Part shown: positions 46,125 through 53,696 of the stretch, one piece after another
Position numbering within the stretch: the stretch's first letter is position 1
How the letters are laid out: each line of letters starts with the position of its first letter
NCBI RefSeq assembly: GCF_014636935.1
Contig: NZ_BMES01000001.1
Location: forward strand, 847,383-911,382
DNA from: Alsobacter metallidurans
Lineage (GTDB): Bacteria > Pseudomonadota > Alphaproteobacteria > Rhizobiales > Beijerinckiaceae
Reading direction: 5' to 3'
Length of the DNA stretch: 64,000 bases
Program-made: the position numbers and the translations under genes
Notes under the pieces: generated by a model
Seen by the model: the letters and a program-made list of their open reading frames with translations, nothing else
Told to the model about the DNA's origin: nothing
The model's database searches: none

Positions 46125-47311
46125 CTTCCACCATTTTACGCAACGTCCGCCCGATGGGCGGCCCCGCCGCCGACATCCTGATCCGCGACGGCCGCTTTGC
46201 CGAAGGCCCCGCGCCGGCCAACGCCGCTTTGGTGGACGGCGGCGGGTTGCTGATGCTGCCCGGCCTCGTCGAGGCGCACACGCATCTCGACAAGAACCTC
46301 ATCGGCATGCCGTGGTACCGCAACGAGATCGGCCCGCGACGCATCGACCGCATCGAGGCCGACCGGCGCGAAAAGAAGCGGCTCGGCATCGACCCTCGCC
46401 GCCAATCCGAGCGGCAGGCGCGCCAGACGCTGGCGCTCGGCGTCACGGCGATCCGCTCGCACGTGGATGTCGACACCGAGATCGGCGTCGCCAACATCGA
46501 GGGCGTGCTGGGAACCCGCGAGGCGCTGGCCGGGCTCGTTGACATCCAGATCGTCGCCTTCCCGCAAAGCGGCATGCTGATCCGCCCCGGCACGCTGGAG
46601 CTCATGGAGGAGTCCCTGCGCCTGGGCGCCGACGTGGTCGGCGGCATCGATCCGGCCTCTATCGACCGCGACCCGGTCGCGCATCTGGACGCCATATTCG
46701 GGCTGGCGGAAAAGCATGCCAAACCGCTCGACATTCATCTGCACGAACCTGGCGAGCTCGGCGCCTTCACGCTGGAGCTCATCATCGAGCGCACCCGGGC
46801 GCTCGGCCTGCAGAGCCGCGTGCTGGTGAGCCACGCCTATTGCCTCGGGATGGAGGCTACGGCCGCTGACGCGCTGATCGCCCAACTGGCGGAGCTGCGC
46901 ATCGCCGTCATGACCGCCGGCCCGCCCGGCCGCCCCGCGCCCGCCGTGAAGAAGCTGCACGAGGCCGGCGTCGTGATCTGCGGCGGCTCGGACGGGCCGC
47001 GCGGAACCTGGGAGCCCTACGGCACGGGCGACATGCTGATGCGCGCCACCATGATCGGCCAGCGCAATGGCTTTGGGCGCGACGAGGATCTGGAATTGGC
47101 GCTCGAAACCTGCACGACCCTCGGCGCAAAGGCGATTGGCCTCGACGCCTACGGCCTGAGCGTCGGGTGCCGGGCCGATTGCGTGCTCGTGGACGTCGAG
47201 ACCGTCGCCGAAGCCGTGGCGGCCCCGCCGGTGCGCAAGCTGGTGATGAGCCACGGCCGCGTCGTGGCGCGCGATGGCGCGCTGGTCGACGAACTGTCGG
47301 GCGGTGTCTGA
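46121..47311 (+). CDS. Cytosine-deaminase-like amidohydrolase
   Basis: A 396-aa amidohydrolase of the CodA-like group. It starts at GTG 46121, overlapping the preceding stop by four bases; the frame is open upstream only as a shadow of that gene. Motifs are EAHTHLDKNL (CodA-type HxHLDK), IHLHEPGE, VSHAYCLGM and GGSDGPRGTWEPYG, the last matching the catalytic Asp region. Family members deaminate cytosine, isocytosine, creatinine-like or other imino compounds, or open N-rings. It is coupled to an ATZ/TRZ-like hydrolase, so two sequential steps on one compound are plausible. Confidence 0.88.
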   Translation: MTSTILRNVRPMGGPAADILIRDGRFAEGPAPANAALVDGGGLLMLPGLVEAHTHLDKNLIGMPWYRNEIGPRRIDRIEADRREKKRLGIDPRRQSERQARQTLALGVTAIRSHVDVDTEIGVANIEGVLGTREALAGLVDIQIVAFPQSGMLIRPGTLELMEESLRLGADVVGGIDPASIDRDPVAHLDAIFGLAEKHAKPLDIHLHEPGELGAFTLELIIERTRALGLQSRVLVSHAYCLGMEATAADALIAQLAELRIAVMTAGPPGRPAPAVKKLHEAGVVICGGSDGPRGTWEPYGTGDMLMRATMIGQRNGFGRDEDLELALETCTTLGAKAIGLDAYGLSVGCRADCVLVDVETVAEAVAAPPVRKLVMSHGRVVARDGALVDELSGGV

Positions 47312-47330
47312 CCCGTTTTAGGCCACACTC

Positions 47331-47416
47331 CCGTCATTGCGAGCGCAGCGAAGCAATCCAGCCTAGAAGCCCGGCCATTAGGCTGGATTGCTTCGCCTTC
47401 GGCTCGCAATGACGGC
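47331..47416. repeat. Palindromic intergenic repeat, copy 2
   Basis: About 86 bp hairpin, nearly the same as 6210-6292, with the same loop (GCCCGGCC, ATTA) and the same right flank (GACGGCAGGG). Its right arm (GCTTCGCCTTCGGCTC) is the complement of the left arm of copy 1, while its left arm differs, so arm variants are swapped between copies. It lies between two convergent genes and may also serve as a transcription stop. Confidence 0.9.
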
Positions 47417-47450
47417 AGGGCAGTTTGGCCGGTCCTTACGGCCAACGGGC

Positions 47451-48182
47451 CTAAAGCCCTTCCTCGCGCGCGTAGTTGGCCAGGATATCGCGTGGGTCGG
47501 CGTCGTTGCGGGCCAAGAGCGCGCGGTCCGTGATGGCGTGGAGGTGGCCGGCCATCAGCGAGGCGGCTTTGGCGGCGTCGCCGGCCAGCAGGGCGGCCAG
47601 CACGGCGCGATGCTCCGAGACGCCGCATTCGGAGGAGTGCGGCCGGCCGTAGAGCGCCAGGATCAGCGAGCAGCGCGACACCACCTCGTTGACATAGCGC
47701 GCCAGCAGCACGTTGCCGGTCATCTCGGCCAGCATGGTGTGGAATTCGCCCGCCAGTCGGATCGACATGGCGGCGTCACGCCCGCTGGCCTTTTCCTCGG
47801 CCGCCACATGCGCCTCGATGGTGTGGCGCTGCTCGGCCGTGAGCCGGCCCGCCAGCGCCTCCATGACGAGCTTTTCCAGCGCGCTCCGCACCGCGAAGAT
47901 GTCGCGCCCGTCTTCCAGGCTCGGCTGCGCCACGCACGCCCCGCGATTGGGACGCAATTCCACCAGGCCTTCGCCGCTCAACCGCAGCAGAGCCTCCCGC
48001 ACGAGCGTGCGGCTCACGCCGAGGCGCTCGCCGATGGAATCCTCCGGCAGCTTCGCGCCGGGCTGCAGCGCCTGCTCGATGATGGCGCGCTTCAACGCGC
48101 GATACACCGCCGCCGAGCGGGACACCGCCGTGTCCTGGCTCGGCCGGGCGGCCGGCGTTCGTGCTTTGGTGCTGGCGGCCAT
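47451..48182 (-). CDS. GntR family regulator, FCD (FadR-like) subgroup
   Basis: A 243-aa regulator from the ATG at 48182 (GAGGAG about 11 bases upstream); a longer frame to 48302 is less likely. The N-terminal winged helix (LKRAIIEQALQPGAKLPEDSIGERLGVSRTLVREALLRLSGEGLVEL) is followed by the all-helical FCD ligand domain with metal-type His residues (GEFHTML, VSEHRAVL, MAGHLHAI). It sits next to the amidohydrolase operon and diverges from an SDR gene. It is the best candidate to bind the GTAT/ATAC boxes at 44485-44515 and 44648. Confidence 0.9.
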   Translation of the reverse strand: MAASTKARTPAARPSQDTAVSRSAAVYRALKRAIIEQALQPGAKLPEDSIGERLGVSRTLVREALLRLSGEGLVELRPNRGACVAQPSLEDGRDIFAVRSALEKLVMEALAGRLTAEQRHTIEAHVAAEEKASGRDAAMSIRLAGEFHTMLAEMTGNVLLARYVNEVVSRCSLILALYGRPHSSECGVSEHRAVLAALLAGDAAKAASLMAGHLHAITDRALLARNDADPRDILANYAREEGL

Positions 48183-48460
48183 GCGTGCGGCGTCTCCTCG
48201 CCGCCGCTTATCCGACAGCTTCCCGGGCCCGTCTAGCCATGGCGGCGTATGCGGCGCGTCCCCCACCATGCGCCGAGGTTTCACATGGTCAAATACCCGC
48301 ATGATCCATGCGCGACCCCCTCTCGTCTGTGGCGCAGCTCACAGATCTAGCGCTGAAGCTCGAGCTTTGTTGTTATGCTGAATCCTTGCGGCGGACCGCG
48401 CCCCATGGAATGACCGCCGAGACGCCGCTCAGTGCGGCAAAGCCGGTCGGGAGAACGAGC

Positions 48461-49183
48461 ATGGACACGCAGGGCAACGGCAACGGCGGCAAGGTCGCGA
48501 TCGTGACGGCGGGCGGCAGCGGCATGGGCGCGGCCGCGGCGCGCAAGCTCGCGGCCGATGGCTACAAGCTCGCGGTCCTGTCCTCCTCCGGCAAGGGCGA
48601 GGCGCTCGCGGCGGAGCTTGGCGGCGTCGGCGTCACCGGCTCAAACCAGTCCACGGACGATCTCAAGCGGCTGGTCGACCTCACGGTGGAGCGCTGGGGC
48701 CGCGTCGACGTGCTGGTCAACAGCGCCGGTCACGGCCCACGCGCGCCGCTGCTGGAGATCAGCGACGATGATTGGCATCGCGGCATGGAGGTCTACTTCC
48801 TGAATGTCGTCCGGGCCGCCCGCCTCGTCACGCCCGTGATGGAGCGGCAGGGCGGCGGCGCCATCATCAACATCTCGACCGCGTGGGTGTTCGAGCCGAG
48901 CCCCATGTTCCCGACCTCCGCGGTGTTTCGCGCCGGGTTGGCCTCGTTCACCAAGCTCTTCGCCGACCAGTACGCCCCCAAGAACATTCGCATGAACAAC
49001 GTTCTGCCGGGCTGGATCGACAGCCTCCCGCAGGTCGAGGAGCGCCGGCAGGGCGTGCCGATGGGCCGCTACGGCACCAGCGAGGAGATCGCCGCCACGG
49101 TGGCGTTCCTGGCGTCGCCCGGGGCCGCCTACATCACCGGCCAGAGCCTTAAGGTGGACGGCGGCTTGATGCGTTCGGTTTAA
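48461..49183 (+). CDS. SDR-family protein lacking the usual catalytic Tyr and Lys
   Basis: A 240-aa Rossmann-fold protein from the ATG at 48461 (GGGAG eight bases upstream). Cofactor motifs are present: GGSGMG at 18-23 and NSAG at 87-90, plus Asn115 and Ser139 (INIST). The catalytic YxxxK is replaced: Ser153 stands at the Tyr position and Arg157 at the Lys position (TSAVFRAG). The C-terminal PGWIDSLP and ITGQSLKVDGG are normal. It may bind NAD(P) without classical redox catalysis or use another mechanism. It diverges from a GntR gene and converges on a glycosyltransferase operon. The 278-base spacer upstream shows no clear element. Confidence 0.88.
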   Translation: MDTQGNGNGGKVAIVTAGGSGMGAAAARKLAADGYKLAVLSSSGKGEALAAELGGVGVTGSNQSTDDLKRLVDLTVERWGRVDVLVNSAGHGPRAPLLEISDDDWHRGMEVYFLNVVRAARLVTPVMERQGGGAIINISTAWVFEPSPMFPTSAVFRAGLASFTKLFADQYAPKNIRMNNVLPGWIDSLPQVEERRQGVPMGRYGTSEEIAATVAFLASPGAAYITGQSLKVDGGLMRSV

Positions 49184-49187
49184 AGTC

Positions 49188-50312
49188 TCAAAGCCGCTCG
49201 GCCGCGACCTCGCGCAGCAGCGCCTCCCAGCGCGGGATCAGCGCCGCCGTGGAGTAAGCGGTCTCGACCTTACGGCGCAGAGCTCTTCCGAGGTCCCGTC
49301 CCAGGGCGGGATCCTCAATCAGCCGGCGGATCGCCCAGGCGGCGGCCTCCGGATCTTCGTGGGGAACGAAGAGGCCGCTCACGCCGGGCTCGATCTGCTC
49401 CAGCACGCCGTTGTCCGGCGTCGCCACTACAGGCAGGCCGGCGACGCCCGCCTCCGCGATCACGTGCGGCATACCTTCGCCGCGCGCCAGCCAGACGAAG
49501 ATGTCGAGCCCGGTGAGCAGCCGGGGCACGTCCGGCCGGTCGCCCAAGAAATGGAGCCGTTCCTGAAGGCCGAGCGACGCCGCCTCGGCTTTGAGCTCGG
49601 CCGCATACTCCGGCATGAACGCGTCCGGCCCGCCGATCACGACGAAACGGGTGCGCGCCTCCCGCCCGGCTACGATCGCGGCGGCGCGCACGAAATCCTC
49701 GACCCGTTTCTTGCGGTCGAGCCGCCCGACCCAGCCGATCAGAATGTCATCCTGACCAGCGCCCATCTCGGTCCGGGCGGCCTCGCGCGCGTCGGCCGGA
49801 ACTTCGTTCAGGTCGACCATGCTGGGAATTTCGAGAGCGTGGCGCTCGCGGCCGGGCATGCGCTGCGCGGCTGCGTCCCGGATTGTGGCGCAGACTCCAA
49901 CATAGCGGGCCGTGAGGTCCTTGGGGCCGGCAAGCGCTTCCGACACCAGTCCGCCATGCTCGATCAGCGGCGGCGGGCGCTCCATCAGCCGCAGGGCCGG
50001 ATAGACGTCCTGCACGGCCTGGCAAGCTACCACCACGTCGTAGTCCGCCATCTTGCGCGCCAGATACGCGACGGTGTCGTCGAACGAGAGCGAATAGGGC
50101 GTCTCGTCCACGTCCACGCCGAGCGCGCGCAACTGCGCGACGCTCTGGTCCGGCATGCCCTGGCGCCGGAAGCACGCGACGACGTCGAGCCGGAAATGCC
50201 GGGGGTCGAGCCCGCGGGCGAGGTGTCTGACCTCCGTCTCCTCGCCGCCCACGACGATCCAGGCGAACACGAACAGGATGCGCAGCGGCGGATCGTCGGC
50301 AGGCCCGCTCAC
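49188..50312 (-). CDS. Glycosyltransferase, GT4-like
   Basis: A 374-aa GT-B glycosyltransferase starting at GTG 50312, overlapping the preceding dehydrogenase gene (GTGA). N-terminal LRILFVFAWIVVGGEETEVRHLARGL is the acceptor domain. The donor domain shows IGWVGRLDRKKRVEDFVRAA, the nucleotide-sugar region LARGEGMPHVIAEAGVAGLPVVAT (EX7E-like, E in GEG and E in AEAG) and VPHEDPEAAAW. Cytoplasmic or membrane-edge enzyme. It is the last gene of a four-gene operon holding another GT4 enzyme and two dehydrogenases. Acceptor and sugar unknown. Confidence 0.9.
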   Translation of the reverse strand: MSGPADDPPLRILFVFAWIVVGGEETEVRHLARGLDPRHFRLDVVACFRRQGMPDQSVAQLRALGVDVDETPYSLSFDDTVAYLARKMADYDVVVACQAVQDVYPALRLMERPPPLIEHGGLVSEALAGPKDLTARYVGVCATIRDAAAQRMPGRERHALEIPSMVDLNEVPADAREAARTEMGAGQDDILIGWVGRLDRKKRVEDFVRAAAIVAGREARTRFVVIGGPDAFMPEYAAELKAEAASLGLQERLHFLGDRPDVPRLLTGLDIFVWLARGEGMPHVIAEAGVAGLPVVATPDNGVLEQIEPGVSGLFVPHEDPEAAAWAIRRLIEDPALGRDLGRALRRKVETAYSTAALIPRWEALLREVAAERL

Positions 50313-51418
50313 GCGCGGCTCGCCCCGTAGTCGAACACCACCTGCAGGAAGTCGGGCCGGTCGCGCAGGAGCGTGTCCAGGAACGCCGGCGCGTCGTCGA
50401 TCGGCACGACGTGCGACACGAGATGCCGGCGGATGGCGTCGCCTTCCTCGGCGAGAAGCGCCAGCGTTTCGGCGGCCAGCCTTGAGCGGCCCCACGCAAA
50501 TCCACACCCGCGCGGCACGCGCCCGATCTGCGCGCAGCGGATCGCGAGCCCGTTGTGGTGAAATTCCTCGCCGAGCCGCAGCGCGTCCGCGCCGCCTTGG
50601 TAGAAGGCGAGGTCGATCACGGTTCCCTGCGGGCGCAGCGCCTTCAGGGCGATGTGCAGCGCCTGCGCGGAGGCCCGGCACTGGAACACCACGTCCGCCC
50701 CGCGCTCGGCCGGTCCGCTGCGCCAGCGGTCCTTGGCCTCGATCCACGCGTCCGGCTCGTCCAGCGTCTCGAAGCCGAGGGCTTCCGCCCGCGCGCGCCG
50801 GGTCGGGGAGGGCTCGGCGATCAGCACCGCGGCCGCACCGCAGCGGCGCGCGAGAAGCGCCGTGAGCATGCCGACCACGCCGGCGCCCATCACGAGAACG
50901 CGGCGGCCCTCGACGCCGTCTCGCAGGCTGCGAACGTCCGGCCCGACCGCGTCGGCGGCCGCGTGCAGCAGGCCGTTGGCGCAGATCGGGCCCATCTGGG
51001 CCACGAACACGCCGAGCAGCGGGTCCAGACCCGCCGGCATCACGGCGTAGAACTCCTCGAAGGCGTCGGCCGAATGGCCTGATTTGTGGCCATACGCCAT
51101 GGCGACGAGATCGCCCGCCCGCGGCGTGGCGGCCCGGCTTTCGACGACCCGGCCGACCTCCATGTAACCGAGGAATTGGACCGGGTAGGCGGCCGAGGGC
51201 TCGCCGTCTACGAAGACGCCGTAGTCCGGCTCCCAGCGCGCGCCGAGATATGGATTGCTGCCCTTCAGAAACGTGAGCTCGGTGCCTGCCGAAAAGCCGC
51301 TGAACAAAGTCTCGACGTGGAATCGCCCGTCCGGGACGCCGTGTTCCTCGTAGGTGGAAAAACCGGCCTGGCCGGGCTGCTCGACGCCCAGGGAGCGAAT
51401 AGTTCTTGTCTCGGCCAT
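50309..51418 (-). CDS. MDR-family (zinc-alcohol-dehydrogenase-like) oxidoreductase without usual zinc ligands
   Basis: A 369-aa medium-chain dehydrogenase/reductase. The Rossmann motif is VLVMGAGVVGMLTALLA (about 175-190). The N-terminal catalytic domain reads FSGFSAGTELTFLKG, where zinc enzymes have a Cys ligand, and no structural-zinc Cys cluster is seen. This pattern matches the MDR half of two-domain oxidoreductases in polysaccharide loci. The start overlaps the stop of the Gfo/Idh gene by one base (TAATG). Together the two proteins may carry out linked steps on a nucleotide sugar or glycoside. Confidence 0.87.
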   Translation of the reverse strand: MAETRTIRSLGVEQPGQAGFSTYEEHGVPDGRFHVETLFSGFSAGTELTFLKGSNPYLGARWEPDYGVFVDGEPSAAYPVQFLGYMEVGRVVESRAATPRAGDLVAMAYGHKSGHSADAFEEFYAVMPAGLDPLLGVFVAQMGPICANGLLHAAADAVGPDVRSLRDGVEGRRVLVMGAGVVGMLTALLARRCGAAAVLIAEPSPTRRARAEALGFETLDEPDAWIEAKDRWRSGPAERGADVVFQCRASAQALHIALKALRPQGTVIDLAFYQGGADALRLGEEFHHNGLAIRCAQIGRVPRGCGFAWGRSRLAAETLALLAEEGDAIRRHLVSHVVPIDDAPAFLDTLLRDRPDFLQVVFDYGASRA

Positions 51419-52410
51419 TATACGATTCCCGTTGCAGGCGGTCCCTGGCGCGGCGCGACCGGGCGGCGTTCACGCGCGGAGCGGGCCGCCGCGGTGGCGA
51501 GCCGGTGCGTTTCCAGCGCCTCCGCGTAGGGAGTGCGGATGCGGTTGGGCCGTCCCGTGACCGCATCGACGAAATCGCGGTCTTCCCGCACAAACGGGTC
51601 GCCCTGCGCGCCGCGGACCGGCCGTCCGGCGCCAACGTCCACCATCAACTCGAATTCGGTGAGTTCGAGCGCGAGGCCGTCGCCAAAGAGGTGAAGGCCG
51701 ATCCGGTGCGGCCAGCGCAGCAGGCAGGTCGACGCAACCGAGCCGACCGCCCCGGAGGCGAAGCGGAGCGCCGCCGTGGACGCTTCATCGACGTCGCAGT
51801 CCGGATGGTCCGCGCGCGGCGTTCGGCCGCCCATCGCCACGACCTCCTCGACCGGGCCGACCAGGAGGCGCGCGAGATCAAAGATATGCGTGGTCTGCTC
51901 CACCATCTGCCCGCCCGATTGATCTTGGCGGGACCACCAGGCCGGAGGCGGCGTGGAATCCAGCCAATAGCCGCTCACCAGCCGCGCGGGGGTCTTCGCG
52001 AGTCGTTCCTGCGCGGCTTCCACGATGTCGAGGTAGCGCCAGTGGTAGCCGACGCCGGTGACGAGGCCGGCCTCCGCAACCCGCGCGGCGATGTCCTCGG
52101 CGGTCGCCTCGTCGGCGGATAGAGGCTTTTCGACGAAGAACGGAATGCGCCGGTCGATCAGGTCCCGCTCCGGAGCGCCGTGCGCGAAGGGCGGCAGGCA
52201 GACATAGCAGGCGTCCAGCCGCTCGGAGTCCAGCATGGCGCGGTGGTCCGCATAGGCGCGTGCGCCGGTCCGGTTCGCCATCTCCGCGGCCCGCTCGGCG
52301 GCGGGATCCGCAAGGCCGACAATCTCGACGTTGTCGAAGCCCTGGAGGTTGGCGACGTGGCGGCCCGCGATGCCGCCGGCGCCGATGAATCCGATGCTTA
52401 GCTTCGCCAT
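51418..52410 (-). CDS. Gfo/Idh/MocA family oxidoreductase
   Basis: A 330-aa NAD(P)-dependent dehydrogenase. N-terminal IGFIGAGGIAGRHVANL binds the dinucleotide, and FFVEKPLS carries the EKP motif with catalytic Lys. GVGYHWRYLDIVEAA and EQTTHIFDLARLL (His in the substrate loop) are typical of the C-terminal domain. The ATG at 52410 lies two bases from the stop of the upstream glycosyltransferase. It is followed with one-base overlap by an MDR dehydrogenase; in other genomes these two families are found fused, so they likely act together on one sugar substrate. Confidence 0.9.
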   Translation of the reverse strand: MAKLSIGFIGAGGIAGRHVANLQGFDNVEIVGLADPAAERAAEMANRTGARAYADHRAMLDSERLDACYVCLPPFAHGAPERDLIDRRIPFFVEKPLSADEATAEDIAARVAEAGLVTGVGYHWRYLDIVEAAQERLAKTPARLVSGYWLDSTPPPAWWSRQDQSGGQMVEQTTHIFDLARLLVGPVEEVVAMGGRTPRADHPDCDVDEASTAALRFASGAVGSVASTCLLRWPHRIGLHLFGDGLALELTEFELMVDVGAGRPVRGAQGDPFVREDRDFVDAVTGRPNRIRTPYAEALETHRLATAAARSARERRPVAPRQGPPATGIV

Positions 52411-52412
52411 TC

Positions 52413-53639
52413 TTACTCCTGGGTGACGGCTTGAGTGGGTAGGGCGGAGGCGGGTGGCCGTTGGGCCGCGAGCGTGGCCCAGTAAAGGGCGAGATGGTCT
52501 TCCGCCATTCGGTCCGCGTCGAATCGCTCGGCCCAGTGATCGCGAGCCGCGCGGGCGCGCGTCTCGGCGCCGCGTCGGTCGCCCAGCGCCGCCAGAGCGG
52601 CCCGCGCCAGACCCGGCGGATCGTCCGGGGGCACGAGCAGCGCCGTCGCGCGGTCCACGGCGTCGCGGGTCCCCGGGACATCCGTGGCGACGATCGGAAG
52701 GCCGGCCGCCATCGCCTCCAGCACCACGAGCGGGTGCCCTTCGAACAGCGACGGGGATACGAGGAGGTCGGCCCCGGCCATCAGGTCCGGCACGTCGTCG
52801 CGGCGTCCGAGAAGCAGGATGGCGTCGGACAAGCCCCGTCGGTCGATCTCGCCCCGCAGGTCGTCCACGAGCGGCCCCGCGCCGACCCATAGGAAGCGGG
52901 CGTCAGGTCGCTCGGACAAGATCGCGGGCGCGGCGGCGAGCAGGGCCGCATGGCCCTTTTGCGGGGTGAACCGTCCCACGGTGAGCAGCACGGGGCTTTC
53001 AGGATCGAGGTCCAGCCGTTGGCGCGTGTCCTCACGCGATCGGCGCGGCCTGGGCGGGGCGACGCCGTTGGGGATGACGTGCAACAGCCGGACAGGGACG
53101 CCGGCGTGGCCGAAGCTCTCGCTCGAGCTTTGCGACACGCAGATGAGCCGGTCGATCTGCGGCAGCATCTCGGCATGGCGGGCCTGTTGAATTGGGTCGG
53201 TAAGCAGATAGGGCAGGTGCTCGGTCCGCAGCACCACCGGCACGCCGGCCTCGCGGGCCGCGAACGGCGCCGGCAAGCCTTCCCAGCCTATTCCCGCATG
53301 ACAGTGGAACACCTCGATCCGTTCGGCCCGCAGAAAGCGGACGAGCTCCGGCATCGCCTGCGGCTCGTCCCTCCACCGGAGCGCCAGGACGCGGCAGCCC
53401 ATGGCGGCGGCGCGGCTCAGGATGGCGTCGCCGCCCGGCGTCTCGCGAGACGCGACACTCACGCGGCAATGGCGCCCGAGCCGTTCCGCCAGCGCGAGCA
53501 TATGCTCGCCGACGCCGGACGGGTCGGCGCTGTCCGTGAGCAGGCAGACGCGGAGCATCCGATCAGGCGGTTGTACGCCGGCCGGGGAACCACGACGGGC
53601 TCCCGTCCGGTCACGCTGCGCGCGCACGGCTTGGTACAT
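52413..53639 (-). CDS. Glycosyltransferase family 4
   Basis: A 408-aa GT-B enzyme. The ATG at 53639 is chosen because GGGAGG lies five to six bases upstream. The ATG at 53558 (MLRVCLLTD), where homology begins, has no ribosome site. Motifs: DSADPSGVGEHML in the acceptor domain, VIPNGV, LTVGRFTPQKGHAALL in the donor domain, and SPSLFEGHPLVVLEAMAAGLPIVATD (the EX7E motif). First gene of a four-gene operon with a Gfo/Idh and an MDR dehydrogenase and a second glycosyltransferase. A small glycoside or exopolysaccharide product is possible. Confidence 0.92.
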   Translation of the reverse strand: MYQAVRAQRDRTGARRGSPAGVQPPDRMLRVCLLTDSADPSGVGEHMLALAERLGRHCRVSVASRETPGGDAILSRAAAMGCRVLALRWRDEPQAMPELVRFLRAERIEVFHCHAGIGWEGLPAPFAAREAGVPVVLRTEHLPYLLTDPIQQARHAEMLPQIDRLICVSQSSSESFGHAGVPVRLLHVIPNGVAPPRPRRSREDTRQRLDLDPESPVLLTVGRFTPQKGHAALLAAAPAILSERPDARFLWVGAGPLVDDLRGEIDRRGLSDAILLLGRRDDVPDLMAGADLLVSPSLFEGHPLVVLEAMAAGLPIVATDVPGTRDAVDRATALLVPPDDPPGLARAALAALGDRRGAETRARAARDHWAERFDADRMAEDHLALYWATLAAQRPPASALPTQAVTQE

Positions 53640-53696
53640 GCAACCTCCCGTCCAGGGAGGTGAACGAGGATCCTGCGCCTAAGTTGCGCGGCCGGG

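Noticed and set aside
47331-47416. Palindromic repeat as a riboswitch or an IS end pair
   Set aside because: It is a simple self-complementary hairpin with a near-identical copy elsewhere, lies between convergent genes, and no transposase is adjacent.
50313-51635. Extension of the GT4 frame up to 51635 suggesting a dehydrogenase-glycosyltransferase fusion
   Set aside because: The extra part is an Arg-rich out-of-frame reading of the MDR gene, which has its own complete frame ending in a GTGA overlap with the GT4 start.
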